Assembly (NCBI RefSeq): GCF_013359865.1
Contig: NZ_JABMCE010000073.1
Span: 29,899 to 93,898 of the forward strand
Direction: 5' to 3'
DNA length: 64,000 nt
Source of the DNA: Curtobacterium pusillum
GTDB lineage: Bacteria; Actinomycetota; Actinomycetes; Actinomycetales; Microbacteriaceae
Below are positions 9,723 to 18,272 of this stretch, piece by piece; position 1 is the stretch's first letter; each line of letters begins with the position of its first letter. Position numbers and translations under genes: made by a program. Below the pieces are notes generated by a model. That model saw only the letters and a program-made list of their open reading frames with translations. It had not been told where the DNA came from and searched no databases.

Positions 9723-9767
9723 AAAGCGACAGAATCCCGCGGATGTCCCGCGGGATTCTGTCGCTTT
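9723..9767 (+). terminator. Perfect 20-bp hairpin after aroG (GCGACAG repeat family)
   Basis: Arms AAAGCGACAGAATCCCGCGG (9723-9742) and its exact complement (9748-9767) enclose a 5-base loop, 13 bp after the aroG stop. The descending arm ends in CTTT, so it may terminate aroG, and it could also serve the convergent kinase gene. It is one unit of a local repeat family rather than a simple terminator. Confidence 0.75.
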
Positions 9768-9832
9768 CGCGGGAGGGACGGCGCCGAGCGCCGGAGATCT
9801 GTCGCTTCGGCGCACCGGACGCGACCCAGCGC

Positions 9833-9876
9833 CGGCCTGGAGGCGCGCATCACCGCCGTCCCGCGCCTCCCGTCCG
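9833..9876 (+). repeat. Dispersed repeat family A, inverted pair
   Basis: GGCCTGGAGGCGCG (9834-9847) faces CGCGCCTCCCGTCC (9862-9875) across 14 bp: an imperfect hairpin of the CGCGCCTCC family, in the 328-bp gap between aroG and the kinase gene. Confidence 0.75.
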
Positions 9877-9904
9877 CCGTGGCGCGCGTCGCCCCCGCCC
9901 ACTC

Positions 9905-9996
9905 GCGAAAGCGACAGTCTGCCGCCGCATACCAGCGTCAGAGTGTCGCTCTCGCGGGAGGGACCCGCGCGGGTGGCAGGTGACTGTCGCTTTCGC
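9905..9996 (+). repeat. Second GCGACAG inverted-repeat unit
   Basis: GCGAAAGCGACAGT (9905-9918) is exactly complementary to ACTGTCGCTTTCGC (9983-9996). Between them lies another variant, gtgtcgctctcgcgggaggga (9943-9963), nearly the same as tgtcgctttcgcgggaggga at 9760-9779. The gap 9710-10037 holds no gene and is almost entirely these repeats. Confidence 0.75.
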
Positions 9997-10037
9997 GCAC
10001 GGGTCGGCACCCGCGGCCGTGCGCCGCCGCAGGCGCC

Positions 10038-12065
<2,028 letters not shown>

Positions 12066-12072
12066 CGGCGGC

Positions 12073-12078
12073 ATTCTA
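12073..12078 (-). promoter_or_regulatory. -10 box TAGAAT for the kinase gene
   Basis: TAGAAT on the minus strand is 7 bp from the ATG at 12065, the spacing expected between a -10 box and a transcription start. This implies leaderless mRNA. No clear -35. Confidence 0.5.
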
Positions 12079-12168
12079 CGAATCGGGACTGCACGGACCC
12101 GCACTGACGCACCGGTCGTGACCGAATCTCGATCTTGCGGATGACTCGGTTCCGCCGAGCGGCCAGGT

Positions 12169-13401
12169 TCAGAGCGACGCCAGCAGGCTCTGTGCGGTCT
12201 TCTCCCACTGCGCGTACGCCTTCGGGTACGCCGACACCTGCACCGCCTGCGCCGCTGTGGTGACGTTCATGGACGACCAGCCGGGGATGTCCAGCAGCCC
12301 CCGCGTGTGTCCGGGGTTGCCCGTGAAGAACAGCTTCGCTGCCGTCGCCGGGTCCTGCAGCGCTGCCGGGGAACCCCAGCCCTGGCTCGGCCGCTGCTGG
12401 AACAGCCCGACGGAGTCGCGGTCGCCGTGCGACAGGTTGCGCAGGCTGGACTCCTGCATGGCCGCGGCGAGGGCGATGACGATGCCGTGGTCGGACACCC
12501 CGAGGGAGCGACCGACGGCCACGATCGTCGCGGCGTTGCCACGCTGTTCCGCGGAGAGCGACGGCCCGGAGGCGGGCAGGACGAGCGTCTTGCCCGCGTA
12601 GATCGTGCTCGTGTAGGTGAGCCCGTTCGCCGACAGGAGCGCGGACACCGACACCCCGTGGGCGGCGGCGATGGAGGCGATGGTGTCGCCCGTCCCGATC
12701 TTCACGCTGCCGGCGCGCGCGGAGGAACCGGACGACGCGCCGGAAGACGACGCCGAGGCGCCCGACGAGACGACGGCGACCGGCGCCGCGGTGGACCCCG
12801 CCGACGGCACGCGCAGCGTCTGCCCGGGGTAGATCACGGAGCGCTGGGACAGCTTGTTGGCGCTGAGGAGTGCCGTGGTCGACACGCCCACGCGGGACGC
12901 GATGCCCGAGACGGTGTCGCCCTGCTTCACGTGGTAGCTGCCCGTGCTCGACGACCCGGTGGAGGTGATCGACGCGGCGGTGACGGCCGGCGTGGACGCG
13001 AGGTGCAGGGTCTGCCCGGGGTGGATGATCGTGTTCCAGCCGAGGCCGTTGCGGACGAGGACCTCCTGCGCGGAGAGGCCGTAGCGGGCGGCGATGCCCG
13101 ACACGGTGTCGCCCTGGCGCACGGTGTAGGTGGTGGGGGCCGTCGTGGTGGCGGCGACCGTGGTGACGGTGGTCTGCGACGGACGGGCGACCGCGGTGCC
13201 GAAGACCGGGCGGTCCCCGACGTTGCGGTCCTGGTCGACGTGCCGCTTGTTCGCGTTGTCGTCCTCGTGGCGCGGTTCGGCGTGGGCGACCGGTCCGGTG
13301 AGTCCGGCGGTCACCGCGATCGTCCCCGCGAGGACGATGGGCATGGTGGCGAACCTGGCGGATCGTGCGCGCCGGGCGACTTCGTCTGCAGCGTTGTCCA
13401 C
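12169..13401 (-). CDS. Secreted protein with three LysM domains and a lysozyme-like C-terminus
   Basis: A 410-residue exported wall protein. GTG at 13401 is favoured by AGGAGA 6 bp upstream. A basic start plus the hydrophobic stretch MPIVLAGTIAVTAGL ending HA-EP is a signal peptide. Three LysM repeats follow (each opening with a V-x-x-GDT-(V/I)-x-x-IA pattern, near residues 95, 155 and 225), which bind peptidoglycan glycans. The last 130 residues (AAAMQESSLRNLSHGDRDSV, then GLFQQR) resemble the goose-lysozyme/transglycosylase fold, with a likely catalytic Glu in MQES. It lies between the PASTA kinase and the Rv2175c-like gene, so a link between wall sensing and wall cleavage is plausible but inferred. 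Confidence 0.88.
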   Translation of the reverse strand: MDNAADEVARRARSARFATMPIVLAGTIAVTAGLTGPVAHAEPRHEDDNANKRHVDQDRNVGDRPVFGTAVARPSQTTVTTVAATTTAPTTYTVRQGDTVSGIAARYGLSAQEVLVRNGLGWNTIIHPGQTLHLASTPAVTAASITSTGSSSTGSYHVKQGDTVSGIASRVGVSTTALLSANKLSQRSVIYPGQTLRVPSAGSTAAPVAVVSSGASASSSGASSGSSARAGSVKIGTGDTIASIAAAHGVSVSALLSANGLTYTSTIYAGKTLVLPASGPSLSAEQRGNAATIVAVGRSLGVSDHGIVIALAAAMQESSLRNLSHGDRDSVGLFQQRPSQGWGSPAALQDPATAAKLFFTGNPGHTRGLLDIPGWSSMNVTTAAQAVQVSAYPKAYAQWEKTAQSLLASL

Positions 13402-13564
13402 GGGTTTCTCCTGTCCTTGCGGTGAGCCGTGCGCGTGCGTGCGCACTCACAGGTGCGTCCACGCTGGCATGGCGCGATTCCCAAGTCAACCAGAGAGTCA
13501 GATGTTGCGTGTGTGACCGATGTGACGAACGAGTCGGTGTGAGGCCGTCCGTCACTCTGGCAAC

Positions 13565-13930
13565 ATGGGGCCTGTGAGTGCTGCACCCATCGACGACACG
13601 ACCCTTTCCGAGCGATGGCTGACCGTCCCCGACCTCGTGGACCTGTTCGGGGTGACCCCTGGCCGCATCCACCGCCTGTTCGAGCAGAAGACGCTGCTTC
13701 CCGCACGCGTCGGCGGTGTCCTCCGTGTGCCGAGCGAGTTCCTCGACGGCACCGAGCCGCTGCCGGAGCTGCGCGGGACCCTCATCGTCCTCTCCGACAA
13801 CGGCTTCTCCGACGACGAGGCAGTGCGCTGGATGCTCTCCGTCGACGACGCCATCGGCACGACGCCGATCGCCGCGCTGCGCGCCGGCCGCAAGGCCGAG
13901 GTGCGTCGCATCGCCCAATCGCTGCTCTAG
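13565..13930 (+). CDS. Rv2175c-family DNA-binding protein
   Basis: A 121-residue protein with an N-terminal winged-helix/excisionase-like segment (WLTVPDLVDLFGVTPGRIHR, near residues 18-37) and a C-terminal helical domain typical of Rv2175c. In M. tuberculosis the homologue binds DNA and is a phosphorylation substrate of the adjacent PknL; the same neighbour kinase is present here at 10038-12065. The start may be the ATG at 13565 or a GTG at 13574 (VSAAP); neither has a good ribosome site. It probably acts as a regulator, but its targets are unknown. Confidence 0.85.
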   Translation: MGPVSAAPIDDTTLSERWLTVPDLVDLFGVTPGRIHRLFEQKTLLPARVGGVLRVPSEFLDGTEPLPELRGTLIVLSDNGFSDDEAVRWMLSVDDAIGTTPIAALRAGRKAEVRRIAQSLL

Positions 13931-13940
13931 ACGCCCCCGC

Positions 13941-14052
13941 CTGACGGACTGGAGGCGCGGTGCCAGCCGGCACCGCGCCTCTCCCCACCGGCACGGCCGG
14001 CCCGCCGCTGGCGCGTCGGTCCGGAACCGGCGGCGTGGGCCCAGTCCGTCAG
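13941..14052 (+). terminator. Nested inverted repeats between convergent genes (repeat family A)
   Basis: The inner hairpin GAGGCGCGGTGCC (13952-13964) with its exact complement (13969-13981) has a 4-base loop. An outer pair, CTGACGGACTGG (13941-13952) and its exact complement (14041-14052), surrounds it. The element fills the gap between the Rv2175c-like gene and idsA and could terminate both. The inner arm is the dispersed CGCGCCTC sequence. Confidence 0.75.
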
Positions 14053-14062
14053 GGGGTCGCGT

Positions 14063-15181
14063 CTACGCGACGCGACGGCTGACCGTGTCGGCCAGCGACA
14101 CGAGCTGCTCGCGCGCCGACGGCGTCAGCGGCGCCGCCTCGAGCGCCGCCTTCGCGCGCTGCACGTGCCGGTCGATCGACCGCTCCACCGCGGCGACCGC
14201 CCCGGACTCGGTGAGGGTGGCGCGGAGCATCTGCACCTGCGCCTCGTCGAGGTCCGGGTCGCCGAGGAGCTCGTCGAGGAGCTGCCGGGGGCCGCTCGGG
14301 AGTGCCTTGCGCGCCGAGGCGATGAGGACGGTGCGCTTGCCCTCGCGGAGGTCGTCGCCCGCGGGCTTGCCGGTGACCTCGGGGTCGCCGAACACGCCGA
14401 GCAGGTCGTCGCGGAGCTGGTACGCCACGCCGAGGGGGAGCCCGAACGAACGGAGCCCCTCAAGCTGAGCGTCCGAGGCGCCCGCCACGAGGGCCCCGAT
14501 GACGAGGGGGGCCTCGATCGAGTACTTCGCCGACTTGAAGACGATGACGCGCTGGGCGCGGACGAGGTGCTCGGCCTCGTCGATCGACGGCCAGGCGGTC
14601 TCCTCGTGCACGTCGAGGTACTGCCCCGCCGTGACGTCGAGGCGCATGGTGTGGAACTCCTGACGGACGACCCGGCCGCGGGCGGGGTCGAGGAGCGCGA
14701 GGCCCTCGTCGAACACGGCGTCGCTCAGGGAGAGCAGGAGGTCGCCGAGCAGCAGCGCGGAGTTCGTGCCGTAGAGCGCACGGTCGCCGACCCACCCGGA
14801 CTGCTCGTGGAGTGACTCGAAGCGGCGGTGCGCTGCCGGACGCCCGCGACGGGTGTCGGAGCGGTCCATGATGTCGTCGTGCACGAGGGCCGCGGCGTGG
14901 AAGATCTCGAGTGCCGCAGCGACCGTGACGACGGCTTCCGCAGTGGTCTGCCGGGACCCTTCGGCCAGCGGGTCGAACGAGCCCGAGCGACCCGCCACGG
15001 ACTGCCATCCCCAGTAGCAGAACAGCGCCCGGAAGCGCTTCCCGCCGGACAGCAGGTCGCGGGCGTACGCGTCGAAGGGAGCCAGGTCGGCACTGATCGC
15101 GGCGAGCCGTTCACGTTGGTCGTCCAGCGCTCGATCGATGCGCGCGGACACGAGGTCCACTAATCGCGTACTCTCAGCCAC
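14063..15181 (-). CDS. idsA: Polyprenyl diphosphate synthase (IdsA-type)
   Basis: Head-to-tail prenyltransferase making a C15-C25 all-trans prenyl diphosphate, likely geranylgeranyl diphosphate for carotenoid or quinone synthesis. The 372 residues carry GGKRFRA near 45, the first Asp-rich motif HDDIMDRSDTRRG near 100, the KSAKYS segment and the second Asp-rich motif LRDDLLGVFGD near 255. The GTG at 15181 lies 7 bp after a TAGGGT -10, so a leaderless start is likely; an in-frame GTG seven codons on is possible. It is the counterpart of Rv2173 by position. Chain length cannot be fixed from the motif alone. Confidence 0.93.
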   Translation of the reverse strand: MAESTRLVDLVSARIDRALDDQRERLAAISADLAPFDAYARDLLSGGKRFRALFCYWGWQSVAGRSGSFDPLAEGSRQTTAEAVVTVAAALEIFHAAALVHDDIMDRSDTRRGRPAAHRRFESLHEQSGWVGDRALYGTNSALLLGDLLLSLSDAVFDEGLALLDPARGRVVRQEFHTMRLDVTAGQYLDVHEETAWPSIDEAEHLVRAQRVIVFKSAKYSIEAPLVIGALVAGASDAQLEGLRSFGLPLGVAYQLRDDLLGVFGDPEVTGKPAGDDLREGKRTVLIASARKALPSGPRQLLDELLGDPDLDEAQVQMLRATLTESGAVAAVERSIDRHVQRAKAALEAAPLTPSAREQLVSLADTVSRRVA

Positions 15182-15188
15182 ACTCCCT

Positions 15189-15194
15189 ACCCTA
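15189..15194 (-). promoter_or_regulatory. -10 box TAGGGT for idsA
   Basis: Minus-strand TAGGGT is 7 bp upstream of the idsA GTG, consistent with a leaderless transcript. Confidence 0.45.
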
Positions 15195-15211
15195 GTGGAG
15201 CCGTCGAGTCG

Positions 15212-15217
15212 TAGACT
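15212..15217 (+). promoter_or_regulatory. -10 box TAGACT for the DUF3040 gene
   Basis: TAGACT stands 47 bp before the ATG at 15265. It is divergent from the idsA promoter, the two -10 boxes being only about 20 bp apart. Confidence 0.35.
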
Positions 15218-15264
15218 CGGTGCACCTCAACCACGCGTCGATCCCAGGAACAGAGGGAACAAAG

Positions 15265-15654
15265 ATGCCACTCTCGGAGCAAGAGCAGCGCCTCCTCGAA
15301 GAGATGGAGCGGAGCCTCTACCAGAACGACTCCGACTTCGTGGCGCGCGTCACACGCCGCCAGGGCCGTCCGACGTACACGGCGATCACGCTCGGGGTGC
15401 TCATCGCCCTCGTCGGCGTCGCTGTCGTGATCCTCGGGTTGGTGTTCAAGGCGCCCGTGATCGGGATCCTCGGTTTCGTCGTGATGCTCGGTGGGGTCCT
15501 CTTCGCGCTGCGTCCCGGCATGCGAGCGCCCAGGGCGAAGGCGCCTCGGGCCGGTAAGTCGTCGACCGGCGGAGCGGCACGGCCCAGCACGGGCGGCGGG
15601 TCCTTCATGGACCGCATGAACGACCGCTGGGACAAGCGGAACGACCAGAGCTAA
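15265..15654 (+). CDS. DUF3040 membrane protein
   Basis: A 129-residue protein of the actinobacterial DUF3040 family, recognised by its opening PLSEQEQRLLEEMERSL. Two adjacent membrane segments (about residues 38-80) are followed by a basic, Gly/Ser-rich tail. The ATG at 15265 has GAGGGA 6 bp upstream. Homologues occur just ahead of mraZ in many actinobacteria (Rv2169c region). Function unknown; the location suggests a tie to envelope growth. Confidence 0.85.
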   Translation: MPLSEQEQRLLEEMERSLYQNDSDFVARVTRRQGRPTYTAITLGVLIALVGVAVVILGLVFKAPVIGILGFVVMLGGVLFALRPGMRAPRAKAPRAGKSSTGGAARPSTGGGSFMDRMNDRWDKRNDQS

Positions 15655-15661
15655 GCGGCTC

Positions 15662-15676
15662 TCCACACTCCTCCAC
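15662..15676 (-). promoter_or_regulatory. Paired GTGGA boxes, period 10 (MraZ-box-like)
   Basis: Minus strand reads GTGGA-N5-GTGGA (TCCAC at 15662-15666 and 15672-15676), the same 10-bp spacing as known MraZ operators (GTGGG-N5-GTGGG in E. coli). It lies just after the DUF3040 stop and ahead of its terminator. Confidence 0.4.
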
Positions 15677-15710
15677 GGGGTCGGTCCTTCGGGACCGGCC
15701 CCGTTTTCGT
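15677..15710 (+). terminator. Rho-independent terminator after the DUF3040 gene
   Basis: GGGGTCGGTCC, TTC loop, GGGACCGGCCCC, then GTTTTC: a GC-rich stem with a short T run, 22 bp after the stop codon. Confidence 0.8.
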
Positions 15711-15722
15711 GCGCCCGCGGCC

Positions 15723-15813
15723 CCGAGTGGGTGCAACACGCCGCGAGCTGATCGGCGAGTGGCCACGAACTGTCCCGTTCGGCGCCGCCGGGCGACAGAT
15801 TCCGCCCACTCGG
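15723..15813 (+). repeat. Inverted repeat CCGAGTGGG/CCCACTCGG with an internal GCGACAG unit
   Basis: CCGAGTGGG (15723-15731) is exactly complementary to CCCACTCGG (15805-15813). Inside lies gcgacagattccgcc, similar to gcgacagaatcccgc of the 9723 hairpin. No gene in this part of the 395-bp gap 15655-16049. Confidence 0.55.
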
Positions 15814-15846
15814 CGCACCACGGGCGGCGCGGGGCTGTGGAAGTCC

Positions 15847-15880
15847 TCCACTTTCCTCCACGTTCTCCATTTCCCTCCAC
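15847..15880 (-). promoter_or_regulatory. Four GTGGA-type boxes in phase (MraZ-box-like array)
   Basis: On the minus strand GTGGA, ATGGA, GTGGA and GTGGA occur with spacings 10, 9 and 10 bp (complements at 15876-15880, 15866-15870, 15857-15861, 15847-15851). In-phase repeats on one helix face fit binding of the ring-shaped MraZ oligomer. They lie about 170-200 bp upstream of mraZ. Confidence 0.5.
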
Positions 15881-15996
15881 GGGCCCGTCGTTGCGCGGAT
15901 CTGCGGGCGTTCAACGGGCGTTCTTGAGTACACCTCGGCCCCAAAACGGGTCACGAGGGTGATTCGGGGAGCGATTTCCTGGGCGGGGGGAGGGGA

Positions 15997-16011
15997 GTGG
16001 AGTAAAGTGGT
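15997..16011 (+). promoter_or_regulatory. MraZ-box pair overlapping the mraZ -10
   Basis: GTGGA (15997) and GTGGT (16007) repeat with a 10-bp period. Between and overlapping them is TAAAGT (16003-16008), a TANNNT -10 about 42 bp before the mraZ GTG. Binding here would block the promoter, so this is the best candidate for the autoregulatory operator. Confidence 0.6.
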
Positions 16012-16049
16012 GCACACAACGGTCCGGTGGAGCGGAGGGGAGGCCCGAC

Positions 16050-16481
16050 GTGCTGCTCGGTACCCATGCCCCGAAGCTCGACGAGAAGGGTCGCGTGATC
16101 CTCCCCGCCAAGTTCCGGGACGAACTGTCCGGGGGACTCGTGATGACCCGCGGCCAGGAGCGCTGCGTGGTCGTCTTCAGCGCGGACACGTTCGAGCAGT
16201 TGCACGAGCGCATCCGCACCGCTCCGATGACCTCGAAGCGCACCCGTGACTACATGCGCCTGTTCCTCTCCGGAGCGAGCGCGGAGCAGCCCGACAAGCA
16301 GAACCGCGTCACGATCCCGCAGAACCTCCGCGAGTACGCGGGGCTCGAGCGGGACCTGACGGTCATCGGCAGCGGTGACCGTGCCGAGATCTGGTCGACC
16401 CCCGCGTGGGAGGCCTACTACGCCGAGGTCGAAGAGGGCTTCGCCGACAACGACGAGGAGGTGATCCCGGGGATCTTCTGA
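16050..16481 (+). CDS. mraZ: Transcriptional regulator MraZ
   Basis: A 143-residue DNA-binding protein that represses its own division/cell-wall operon. Two SpoVT/AbrB-like halves are visible, each with the DExGRV/DKQNRV-type core: [17 protein letters not shown] near residue 10 and [16 protein letters not shown] near 81. GTG at 16050 follows AGGGGAGG by about 7 bp. First gene of the dcw run; three clusters of MraZ-box-like repeats lie upstream. Confidence 0.96.
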   Translation: MLLGTHAPKLDEKGRVILPAKFRDELSGGLVMTRGQERCVVVFSADTFEQLHERIRTAPMTSKRTRDYMRLFLSGASAEQPDKQNRVTIPQNLREYAGLERDLTVIGSGDRAEIWSTPAWEAYYAEVEEGFADNDEEVIPGIF

Positions 16482-16510
16482 TCCGTGGATCGGGACTCCC
16501 AGCCGTCCGC

Positions 16511-16536
16511 CCTGACACACCTTCCCCGGTGTCAGG
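16511..16536 (+). other. Hairpin between mraZ and rsmH
   Basis: CCTGACAC (16511-16518) and its exact complement (16529-16536) enclose a 10-base loop in the 105-bp gap between mraZ and rsmH. No T run follows, so it is not a classical terminator; it may affect mRNA processing or stability. Confidence 0.5.
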
Positions 16537-16586
16537 TCGCATGGATGGGGATCCGGACCCGCGGCCCAGGAGACGAGGGGCTGCAC

Positions 16587-17546
16587 ATGGCCGAGGACGA
16601 GACTCCGAAGTTCCCGCACACACCGGTGATGCTCGAGCGCATCGTCGACCTCTTCACGCCGACGCTCGAGGGCCCCGGCAAGGTCGTCGTCGACGCGACG
16701 CTCGGCATGGGCGGCCACTCCGAGGGCCTGCTCGAGCGATTCCCGGAGCTGACCCTCATCGGCCTCGACCGCGACACCGACGCGCTCGGCATCGCGGGGG
16801 AGCGGCTGGCACGCTTCGGCGACCGCGTCCGACTCGTCCACACCGTGTACGACGGCATCGCCGAGGCGATCGAGGGCGAGGGCTTCGAGACCGTCGACGG
16901 CGTGCTGTTCGACCTCGGTGTGAGCTCGCTGCAGCTCGACCGCGCCGAGCGCGGCTTCGCGTACAGCCAGGACGCCCCGCTCGACATGCGCATGGACCGG
17001 ACCGAGGGACAGACCGCCGCCGACGTCCTCGCCACGTACGACGAGGGCGAACTGCGCCGCATCTTCCAGCGCTACGGCGAGGAGCGGCTCGCGGGCCGCT
17101 ACGCCCGAGCGATCGTCGAGCGCCGCGCCACGGCCCCGTTCGAGATGTCCGGCGACCTCGTCCAGGTGCTGCACGACGCCACCCCGGTCGCGATCCAGCG
17201 GCAGGGACACCCCGCCAAGCGGGTGTTCCAGGCGCTCCGCATCGAGGTGAACGCCGAGCTGAGCGTCCTGGAACGGGCGATCCCGGCGGCACTCGACGCG
17301 ATCGCGGTCGGCGGCCGGATCGTCGTCGAGTCGTACCAGTCGCTCGAGGACCGCATCGTCAAGCGGGCGCTGACCGCGCGGACGAAGTCGAGCGCCCCCG
17401 CCGGCCTCCCGGTGGAGCTGCCGGAGCACGCCCCCACCTTCTCCCTGATCGTCAAGGGCGCGGAACTGGCCGACGAGGCCGAACGCGCCGCCAACCCACG
17501 AGCAACCCCCGTGCGCCTGCGCGCGGCCGAGCGGATCCGGAAGTGA
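16587..17546 (+). CDS. rsmH: 16S rRNA (cytosine-1402-N4)-methyltransferase
   Basis: SAM-dependent methyltransferase acting on 16S rRNA C1402 (MraW/RsmH). The 319-residue protein opens with [11 protein letters not shown], has the SAM loop [14 protein letters not shown] near residue 35, [11 protein letters not shown] near 108 and [11 protein letters not shown]. The ATG at 16587 is chosen over an upstream in-frame start at 16485 because GAGGGG lies 6 bp ahead of it and the family starts close to HTPVM. ftsL begins 1 bp after its stop. Confidence 0.96.
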   Translation: MAEDETPKFPHTPVMLERIVDLFTPTLEGPGKVVVDATLGMGGHSEGLLERFPELTLIGLDRDTDALGIAGERLARFGDRVRLVHTVYDGIAEAIEGEGFETVDGVLFDLGVSSLQLDRAERGFAYSQDAPLDMRMDRTEGQTAADVLATYDEGELRRIFQRYGEERLAGRYARAIVERRATAPFEMSGDLVQVLHDATPVAIQRQGHPAKRVFQALRIEVNAELSVLERAIPAALDAIAVGGRIVVESYQSLEDRIVKRALTARTKSSAPAGLPVELPEHAPTFSLIVKGAELADEAERAANPRATPVRLRAAERIRK

Positions 17547-17547
17547 C

Positions 17548-18222
17548 ATGAGCACGAACCTCGCACTCGTCGACCCTGCCGTCGTCCCGTCCCGTGCTCC
17601 GCGCCCGGCCCGGCGCGACCGACCGGAACTCGTCGAGGTCACGCCGTCCAGGGCGCAGCGCCGTGCACGCCCCCGCATCGCCTACGCGGTGGTCGCGGTG
17701 GCGGCGCTCGGCATCCTGCTCCTCGCGCAGCTCGGCATCAGCATGGTGCTGAGCCAGGGGGCCTACACGCTGAACTCGCTGAGCGCGGAGCAGACGAACC
17801 TTGCCCGGACCCAGCAGTCGCTGTCCGAGGACCTCCGGGTGCTCGACTCGCCGCAGAACCTGGCGCGCAACGCCCAGGCGCTCGGGATGATCGCGAACTC
17901 CACGCCGGTGTACCTCGACCCGAAGACCGGTCGCGTGTACGGCACGCCGACCCCGGCGGTGGCTGACCAGGCCACCGCGAGCACCGAGAACCAGGTGCCG
18001 AACTCGCTGCTGGACGACGTGCCGCTCGCCGCGAAGCAGGGGGACACCTCGACCAGCAAGGAGAGCGGGTCGACGACGGGAAGCGACGCGAAGACCGACG
18101 CGAAGACCGACGCGAAGACCGACGCTGGGAAGACCACAGGCGCCAGCGCGTCGGACGGGGCTTCCTCGAAGGCCGACGTAGAGTCCGACCCGAACCAGCT
18201 CCAGGCCCCCTCCACCCGGTGA
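17548..18222 (+). CDS. ftsL: FtsL-like septum protein
   Basis: Bitopic division protein of 224 residues in the ftsL position, directly before ftsI. A basic cytoplasmic N-terminus (about 50 residues) precedes one membrane segment (IAYAVVAVAALGILLLAQLG, near 50-69) and a short coiled-coil region ending LARNAQALGMI, as in FtsL/FtsB. The last 90 residues are low-complexity Ser/Thr/Asp, including three tandem DAKT units from 12-bp repeats at 18087-18122. Identification rests on topology and position more than on sequence identity, as is usual for this family. Confidence 0.8.
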   Translation: MSTNLALVDPAVVPSRAPRPARRDRPELVEVTPSRAQRRARPRIAYAVVAVAALGILLLAQLGISMVLSQGAYTLNSLSAEQTNLARTQQSLSEDLRVLDSPQNLARNAQALGMIANSTPVYLDPKTGRVYGTPTPAVADQATASTENQVPNSLLDDVPLAAKQGDTSTSKESGSTTGSDAKTDAKTDAKTDAGKTTGASASDGASSKADVESDPNQLQAPSTR

Positions 18223-18272
18223 CCTGCGGGTCGGGACACCCCTGACGCACCACCCGGGAAGGACCGCACCGC

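Noticed and set aside
9710..10037. A small gene or tRNA in the aroG-kinase gap
   Set aside because: Open frames there are made of palindromic repeats; no tRNA cloverleaf was found.
16485..16586. Upstream start for rsmH at 16485
   Set aside because: Adds 34 non-conserved residues encoded across a hairpin; ATG 16587 has a ribosome site and matches the family start.
15951..17678. 575-codon minus-strand frame across mraZ and rsmH
   Set aside because: Antisense shadow of two well-identified genes.
18087..18122. Tandem 12-bp units as a CRISPR or structural repeat
   Set aside because: Units are contiguous with no spacers and encode a low-complexity protein tail.
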